A stretch of DNA of 46,489 bases from Candidatus Arsenophonus triatominarum. Lineage in GTDB: Bacteria; Pseudomonadota; Gammaproteobacteria; Enterobacterales; Enterobacteriaceae. This document shows positions 39,920 through 46,489 of the stretch, piece after piece (position 1 is the stretch's first letter; every line of letters begins with the position of its first letter). Both the position numbers and the translations under genes were made by a program. The stretch covers positions 1-46,489 of the forward strand of contig NZ_LWMI01000037.1 of NCBI RefSeq assembly GCF_001640365.1. The letters run 5' to 3'. The notes beneath the pieces are model-generated. The model was given only the letters and a program-made list of their open reading frames with translations. It was not told the DNA's origin and did no database searches.

Positions 39920-40384
39920 TGGAAATTAAAGTTATTGACAATATCCAACAATTCCAGCGGTTTTTTATGGATAAAAGCAAGATCGGTTATGCAATGGAAA
40001 ATAACGGGGATTATCAATTAAAGAACAATCAGCTTTATGTGGGTGTTTATGAAGGGTTAATGCTGGTTGGTTTTTTTCAATAGAATTTATTCGCAACAAG
40101 TTAATTGAAATTCATCCTGTGTTTGATCCAGGTTTTCGAGGAAAATATGCATTAGAAGCCACAAAAAAATTTTCAAAATGGTTGGTGGATAATATCAATT
40201 TTTCAACCGTGATTACGTATGTTCCTGAAAAAACCCGTGGGGGAAAATTATTTGCAAATTAATGAACATGCGAAGAGTCGGTGTGATTGATAATGCATTA
40301 ACGGCAGGTAATCAACAAATCAATATGACAATGTATCAGGTAACAAAAGAGGAGTTAGAAGATGGGTGGAGGCGGTGGGGATAA
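39919..40384 (+). pseudogene. Head assembly protein gp14, two frameshifts
   Basis: The frame starts MEIKVIDNIQQFQRFFMDKS, with its ATG overlapping the gp26 stop. It breaks in a seven-T run (40073-40079), continues SIEFIRNKLIEIHPVFDPGF then RGKYALEATKKFSKWLVDNI, breaks again near 40255, and ends KLMNMRRVGVIDNALTAGN ... [13 protein letters not shown] at 40384. Joined, about 155 residues, close to P22 gp14 (172). The middle part (HPVFDPGFRGKYALEA) resembles a GNAT-fold acetyl-CoA motif. gp14 is needed for gp7/gp20/gp16 function. The gene overlaps gp7 by 23 bp. Confidence 0.8.
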
Positions 40385-40970
40385 CGGCGCAAGCGAACAA
40401 GCTAGGGCATCACGTGAAGCAATAGATCTACAAAGAGACCAATGGCAACGTGTAATGCAAAATTTAACGCCATACATGGGAGTCGGGGTGCCAGCGTTAA
40501 ATCAATTGCAAAATTTGATGTCGCCAGAGGGACAGGCACAGGCATTGAACAATTTTTATAATTCGCAACAGTTTAATGATTTGGCTAGTCAAGCGAGGTA
40601 CCAAAGTTTAAATGCCGCCGAAGCGACAGGTGGTTTAGGTTCGACGGCAACAGGTAATCAATTAGCATCTATCGCTCCAGCATTAGGGCAGAATTTTCTA
40701 TCTAATCAGATGCAAAATTACGGTAATTTAGTTGGCATTGGCATGAATGCAGCAACCGGACAAGCTTCAGCAGGTCAAAATTACGCTAATAATGTCGGTC
40801 AATTATTACAGAACATTGGAGCAGCAAATGCGGCTTCGGCAAGTAGCCCTTCTGGATGGCAGAGAGCATTAGGTGGTGGCATGGCAGGAGCTGCAACAGG
40901 CGCAAGTATTAGCGGACCATGGGGAGCTGTAATTGGTGGTGGTTTAGGTGCACTGGGTAGTTTATTTTAA
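40362..40970 (+). CDS. DNA transfer (ejection) protein gp7
   Basis: A 202-residue homologue of P22 gp7. Gly-rich start ([20 protein letters not shown]), amphipathic helical middle ([40 protein letters not shown]) and a Gly/Ala-rich C terminus with glycine zipper-like repeats ([31 protein letters not shown]) that likely inserts in membranes. Ejected first together with gp20 and gp16 to build a channel for DNA across the periplasm. Intact. Confidence 0.88.
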   Translation: MGGGGGDNGASEQARASREAIDLQRDQWQRVMQNLTPYMGVGVPALNQLQNLMSPEGQAQALNNFYNSQQFNDLASQARYQSLNAAEATGGLGSTATGNQLASIAPALGQNFLSNQMQNYGNLVGIGMNAATGQASAGQNYANNVGQLLQNIGAANAASASSPSGWQRALGGGMAGAATGASISGPWGAVIGGGLGALGSLF

Positions 40971-40981
40971 TTGGAGTTTCT

Positions 40982-42289
40982 ATGGCGGCGTTTCAACTTG
41001 CTGGATTACCCAGTATGCAAATATCGAATCAAACTGCGGGAGGGCTAGGATTGCCAGCAGTACCACAATATGCTGAACGTCCTAATACGGGTGTTATGCT
41101 TGCACAGGGTATAGGTTCAATTTATGACAATTTGCAGGCAAGAGAAAAACAGCAATCAGAAGCGGATTTTATGAAATCTTTCGGTGCGGCTTATGCGGCT
41201 AATGATCGCGACGCAATGAAGCAACTTGCTGTGGCTCATCCTGAACAAATTGAACGCATTCAAAAAGGGATGGGTTTTATTGACCAGGACAGAAATCAGG
41301 TTATTGGACAAGCAGCCATGGATTTGCGTCTTGCTGCAAAAAGTGGTGATCAATCACTGATGTCATCATTACAGAAAAATGCACCGATATTAAATCAGAT
41401 GGGATTATCACCAGAAGAAGCATTTTTATCCTACAAGCAAGACCCAAAACAGTTTGATCAGATGACTGATTTAATTGGTATGCATGCATTGGGTCCAGAA
41501 AAATATTTTGATATTCAAGATAAACAAGAAGGTCGTGACATTGACAGAGGTAAACTTGCTGAAACAGAACGCAGCAACCGAGCAGGTGAGTCTTTAACAA
41601 TGAGAAGTCAAAATATTTCTGCGCAAAATGCAGCCTTGGATAGAGAGATAAAAAGAGCAGAACTTGAGAACAAGAAACTTGATCGACAAGCACAAAATTC
41701 GACTAACGAATTGCGAAAACAAGCATTAGAGCAACAAATTGCGGCTAATCAACAAAAGATAGATGAAGCAACTGAAAAAAACGTGTCGCCCGATTAATGA
41801 TAGAAAACGCATTGATACAATTAATGACAACGCAGACAGATTGGCACAACAAGCGCAAAGTATATTGGATAATCCCTATCTGGAATGGACGGTTGGGGCA
41901 GGAAGTATAATGCCAAATATTCCTGGTACTGTCAGAGCAGATTTAGCGGCACAGATTAGCAATTTGAAAGATCAAATAGGACTGCAAACATTAAGCTCAA
42001 TGAAAGAATTGTCAGCCAATGGTGCCGCTGGATTAGGGAATACCACTAACCGAGAATTTGGTTCATTGCAGAATTCACTGGGTAATTTGAGTGAAAAACA
42101 GTCGCCAGAAGCGCTCAGAAAAACATTGCAGAATATTATAAAAACGCAAATACTAGCAAAAATAGGCTGAATGCTAACTTCAAGCAAATTTACCCGGATT
42201 TTAAGCAAGATGAGCCTAACGAAAAGATGAATGTTGATAGTTCAAATATTTCAGATGATGAATTATTAAATAAATATTTATCGAGGTAA
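40982..42289 (+). pseudogene. DNA transfer (ejection) protein gp20, frameshifted
   Basis: The first frame ([20 protein letters not shown] ... [18 protein letters not shown]) is helical and Gln-rich like P22 gp20 and stops at 41797. The seven-A run at 41778-41784 is the site of the first shift; downstream frames carry DTINDNADRLAQQAQSILDN and SMKELSANGAAGLGNTTNRE. A second shift in AGAAAAACATT (42118-42126) leads to YYKNANTSKNRLNANFKQIY, ending LLNKYLSR at 42289. Restored length is about 435 residues (P22 gp20: 471). Confidence 0.82.
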
Positions 42290-42291
42290 TC

Positions 42292-44421
42292 ATGGCTATC
42301 AATGATTATTCAGAAGAACAGCTTTTTACTGCATTAAGAAATGCGGATTCAGCAGGCGATAAGACTGGCGCTCAACGAATTGCTGGATTAATTCAACAAA
42401 GACGATCTACTCAAAACCAAGATAGTAATCCTATTACTGAGGCAGGAAAAGGACTTTTGCAAACAGGTGTTAATGTAGCGAATATTATCCCTGAAATTGC
42501 CGATGCTTTTATGTCAGAGCTTCGTGGGCGGGTAATCAGTTAGGAATTGGCGATGGTACTTATACACCAACACAGCGATTAGAGTTACCTGATAATTTAA
42601 AACCACAAGATCCATATGCCAAATTGGGTGCTGAAATTGGGCCTTATCTTATTCCTGGTGTTGGCGCAGAAAGAACAGCAGCCGCATTAGGTTCTGTTAC
42701 CAACGCGGGAAGACTGGAGCGTGGTGCAACTAAATTAGCGGATATGGTGGCTGAAAATAGTGTAGGGGCATTAGCACAGAATAGTCAGCGCGATAATGGC
42801 CAAAATTTAGCGACTGATTTGGGTATTGGGGTTGCTGGTAGTGGATTAACGAGAGCGATTACTCCGCTATTAGGTAAAGCTTATAATGCAGTTGTGCAAC
42901 GTACAGCATCACCAGCATCAACTGAAATTAACACGGCAAATGATATTGTACAATTAGCCAGATCTGAAGCAGGACGAGAATCAATAGCAGAACAAGCCGC
43001 CAAAATAGATCCGGATGTTGCTAAAGCAGCTGATGTTACGGGTATTGACATTAATGCTTTAACGCCAGGTATGCGTTCAGGTAGTACAGGCATTGCGCAA
43101 ACTGAAGGAGTTTTATCTTCAACACCAGGAATTGTGCAAGATGCTCACATGAAAGCATTTGATGAAATAAAAAGCAAGTTGAACAAAAACTTAGAGGAAT
43201 TAGGTGCAGAATCTGGAACGGCATCAGAAAAAAGCGCAGCGATTAAAGGAAGAGTCATATCAAATCTAGATGAAATGAGAGAGGCAGAGTGGAAAGCCTG
43301 GAAAATGTTAGATCTACAATGCCAAATCAAAAGATGAAAATGGCTAATGCCAATGCGGTTGTTCAAGCTGAAAATTCTGCTGGCGTTCCTTTATCATCTG
43401 AAATGAAGCAATTTGTTTCTGCTTATAAAAAGGGGGAATTACGTTTGATGGCATGAAAGCATGGAGAGCTAAATTTTCTGATGCAGCAGAAAATATAGCC
43501 GTAGAGGTGAAGCAAATGCGGCCAGACGTGCTGGAGAAGTTAGACAAGCCATAACACAAGATATGCAGAAAATGGCACAACAGGGTGGTTTTCTTGAAGA
43601 CTGGACGAAAGCTAATGAATTATCTAAGGCAAGAATAACCGCCCAAAAAGATGCTGAAGCTATTTTTGGAAGACCTATCAAATGATGCGCTAATCACAAA
43701 AGGCGTTTCTGCATTACAAAGCTCATCGAAAAAAGGTTTAAAAGATTTTCATAAAATAATGAAATCTGTTCCAAAGGATGAACATGAACCAACGATAGCA
43801 TCAATATTGCAGGATGCAGCATCACAAGGTGTGAGAGGGGGTAAATCAGAAGGCGCGGGAATTTCACATATTGCTTCAATACTTACACCACAAAACATTA
43901 ATGTGATTAGACAATATTCACCCGATCTTGGAAGACTGACAGAAGCTTATGGCTTATTAGCAAAAGCGGCGTCAAAACCTTTAAGAAGCATTGAACATAC
44001 AGGAAGATCAGTTCCCGTCCTGAAAACGCTCAATGGTGAATTACCAAAAATATTACAAATTATTTCTGACCCACTCAAGAATAAAGCGGTTGGGGCTATT
44101 GCTGGCTATGCAGGAGCTGGAGTAACTGGTTCTGTATTAGGTTCTTTAGCGAGTTCTGCTTTGTATTCTGGTATTGCCAATTTAGCCAGTAAACGTAGTG
44201 GCAGATATGCAATAGAGAAAGCTATTCAGGAAGCAACTAAAGCGGTTAATGCTGGAGCGAGTCAATCAGCCATTGAAGCTGCTGAAAGACGCTTTGTTAA
44301 AAATAAAGCCGTAATGAGAGTACTTCGTGATACGCTGAGTCGTGAAGAGTTCCAGCAAATGGCCAGACTTGGGTTTGTTGCTACGATGAGTGGAATGACA
44401 AAAAGTAACAACAACGAATAA
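42292..44421 (+). pseudogene. DNA transfer (ejection) protein gp16, multiple frameshifts
   Basis: MAINDYSEEQLFTALRNADS and GAQRIAGLIQQRR open the gene as in P22 gp16. At least five shifts follow: near 42518 (GAGCTTC), 43300 (TGGAAAATG), 43440 (AAAAAGGGGG), 43489 (GAAAATAT) and 43675. Readable pieces in order are ASWAGNQLGIGDGTYTPTQR, TPGMRSGSTGIAQTEGVLSS, MPNQKMKMANANAVV, ITFDGMKAWRAKFSDAAE, FLEDWTKANELSKARITAQK and, to 44421, LNGELPKILQIISDPLKNKA. Total about 700 residues (P22 gp16: 609). In P22, gp16 crosses the cell envelope and can act in trans. This copy cannot be functional as read. Confidence 0.87.
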
Positions 44422-44492
44422 CAATCCTATCTAAAAGTTTTATAAATCCCATTATTTAATAAATATACACCTCATTTCTATCTGGAGAAAAA

Positions 44493-46439
44493 ATGTCAGA
44501 TATTATGCCTAATGTTGTCGTGAGTATGCCAAGCCAATTATTCACCTTAAGAAGAAAGTTTGCTGCTGCAAGCAATGGTAAGGTTTACATCGGTAAAATC
44601 GATAGGGATCCCACCATCCCAGAGAACCAGATTCAGGTATATCTTGAGAATGAAGACGGATCACATGTCCCTGTTGCACAACCTATTATCATCAATCAAG
44701 CCGGCTATCCAGTTTACAATGGTCAAATTGCCAAGTTTGTCACAGTAGAAGGTCATTCAATGGTTGTGTATGACAGCCATGGTGCGCAACAATTCTATTT
44801 TCCAAATATTCTAAAGTACGATCCTGACCAATTTAAAGGTAAGCTTAAACAACCCGATGGTGCATCAATGATAGGTGTCCAGCCATCGGGTAATCTGCAA
44901 CAGATGTTGCATTATGTTACGCCTGAACAATTTGGTGCGATTGGTGATGGTAATGTCCACGCCGCTATCTGAGCGATTTAAGACATTAAAAGAAGCACAA
45001 ACGGTTTACCCTCACGTAACTTCATTAGATCAAACCATTGACTGGGCGGCATGCCAAGCAGCAGAGAATTATGCTAGAGGGAAGACAGAAGTTAATTGTC
45101 CTTCATATGCTCAATATCATTTTAAATTCGACTATTTAAGCATAGGTGTAAATTCAAAATGGAAAGCTGGAATCAACCCACAAACTGACTCTGGAGGCAC
45201 AACAATAAAGCGTACCATTAATGTCGTCTCACCGCCATTCGGACAAGACTGCTTCGTAAGAGTAATGAACGCTACAACAGCAGGTAGTGCAGATGAATTT
45301 ATACGCGGAGTGGTTTTCAAAGGATTTAAGCTTACGTATGGATTACCAAGAAGATCTCCCACTAAGAGTACTGGCAGAATCGGATTACATCTTAATTATG
45401 CTATTAAGGCTGAAATAGACGTTACCGTCAATGACTGTGAGTATGGGGTATTTGGATATTCATGCTGGGGAACAAAAGGTACAATTCGCATAGACTCATG
45501 TCATAAGGGTTTTTTATGCAGATCCCGTGACACCAACGCCTGAGAATCTTTCTCCTCCAAATAATAGAAATACAAGTTTTAATTTGCGAGTAGAAATTGA
45601 TGCGTGTCCTTTTGGCCTTGTATTGAGAAGTTGTGGTTATTCTGAATTTACTGGCTATATTGAGGGAGCAGTTGTAGGTCAGGGGAACTATGATAGTACA
45701 AACGAGACAGCAATTGCGGTGACAATGTTGAATGGTGATGGTAATAACATGAGGTTAGGAATTGAAGCATGGGAAGGAATTCACGTACTCTTGCAAAATG
45801 CTGCTCTTGAGATATCAGAGTCATTTGCACAGCAAAAAGATATAGTTAATTCAACGGGGAAAAATGGCCCTGGCATTCGATGTCATTACTTACAGGTATG
45901 AACAGCCTTAACAATTCCATCTGGTAATAATTCATTGTTTTATTCTATGTCTCATGGACGATTAACTGTCAAAATTTAAAATGGATGCATCAAGGGAGGT
46001 CTTCAATTCGGCATATCTTAGTTATCAAGATTCATCTAGTGGGGTACTTTTCTTTAATACAGGTATTTATACTGGCGATTTCGAAGACTATCACCAAATA
46101 ATTGGGTGAATATAGACGTAATTAATGATAAATATTTAGAGCCCTGCTTTTTGCCTGATTCGGGTACAGCATACAGATACTTAGGCAAAGGAATGTGTAT
46201 TATGAAAGGTTGGAAACTTAAACCCGTTAACCCAGATGGACGAGTATCCATAGACGCCCCGAAGGATTTAAAATCATTGATTTTGATGTTCACACTGTGA
46301 TTTCTAGTCAATCACAGCTACAAATGCAGCTCCAATAGGTGTAGTATCTAACACTGATTCACAAATAGTTTTACAAACGCCAATAAATTCAGTTGGATTT
46401 TCAGTTTCATATAAATTAATCTTAGAAATTAATAAGTAA
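44493..46439 (+). pseudogene. P22-type tailspike, multiple frameshifts
   Basis: Residues 1-115 ([50 protein letters not shown]) are the P22 gp9 head-binding domain. [10 protein letters not shown] starts the right-handed beta-helix (pectate-lyase-like) receptor domain, which is unlike P22 and so targets another O-antigen. Shifts occur near 44960, 45520, 45900 and in 45960-46320. Pieces run from ERFKTLKEAQTVYPHVTSLD and IDWAACQAAENYARGKTEVN through EIDACPFGLVLRSCGYSEFT to a final SVGFSVSYKLILEINK ending at 46437-46439. Total about 648 residues (P22: 667). The spike binds and cleaves surface polysaccharide. The last 50 bases of the window show nothing identifiable. Confidence 0.88.
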
Positions 46440-46489
46440 ATGAGTTATTAATGAATCCGTGGTGATTAAATATTTTTATGTCATATATA

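Overview
The window is two prophage segments in an Enterobacterales chromosome. A host in the Xenorhabdus/Photorhabdus/Arsenophonus/Providencia neighbourhood (Morganellaceae) is my inference from the mix of Rpn-type PD-(D/E)XK genes, antirepressor families and insertion sequences; no host housekeeping gene is present to prove it.

Left segment (1-3275): the distal tail module of a contractile-tail (P2/Mu-like) prophage: the end of a baseplate J gene, a DUF2612 gene, a tail fibre with His-rich tip, and a tail fibre assembly chaperone. By eye it is richer in G+C than the rest. An Rpn/Transposase_31 gene, an orphan small ORF and an IS630-family element follow. At 5783-5839 lies the 3' part of a tRNA-Leu(UAA), an attachment-site scar, immediately followed by the integrase of the second prophage.

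Right segment (about 5783 to the window end): a lambdoid podovirus of the P22/Sf6 group. The leftward early operon (read right to left) runs PL/OL, nutL, N-like antiterminator, small genes, tRNA-Lys(CUU), a cluster of antirepressor-type genes (KilA-N, ORF6N, AntA, Rha, P22_AR_C domains), recombination genes (Sak-type annealing protein, YqaJ-type exonuclease, SSB), DUF4224 and integrase. The immunity region carries two repressor/Cro pairs: a CI (S24) / lambda-type Cro pair with recognisable OL and OR operators, and, inserted between cro/nutR and cII, a second repressor/Cro-like pair with its own GTAC-rich operators. The rightward operon follows: CII, replication protein, DnaC-type helicase loader, RusA, Q. 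The late operon then has holin, SAR-type lysozyme, Rz/Rz1, a BRO-N antirepressor, small and large terminase, portal, scaffold, coat (Sf6 gp5-like), gp4, gp10, gp26, gp14, gp7, gp20, gp16 and a P22-type tailspike.

The prophage looks inactivated. One insertion sequence (IS481-like) splits the exonuclease gene and another copy splits the coat gene; an IS630-family copy splits the helicase loader. More than a dozen single-base frameshifts, mostly in short homopolymer runs, break scaffold, gp26, gp14, gp20, gp16, tailspike, Rha, BRO-N and both left tail genes. Those may be real decay or consensus sequencing errors, and the sequence alone cannot decide. The most interesting features are the stacked dual immunity region and the antirepressor array, whose members sit behind near-identical promoters followed by attenuator-like leaders.
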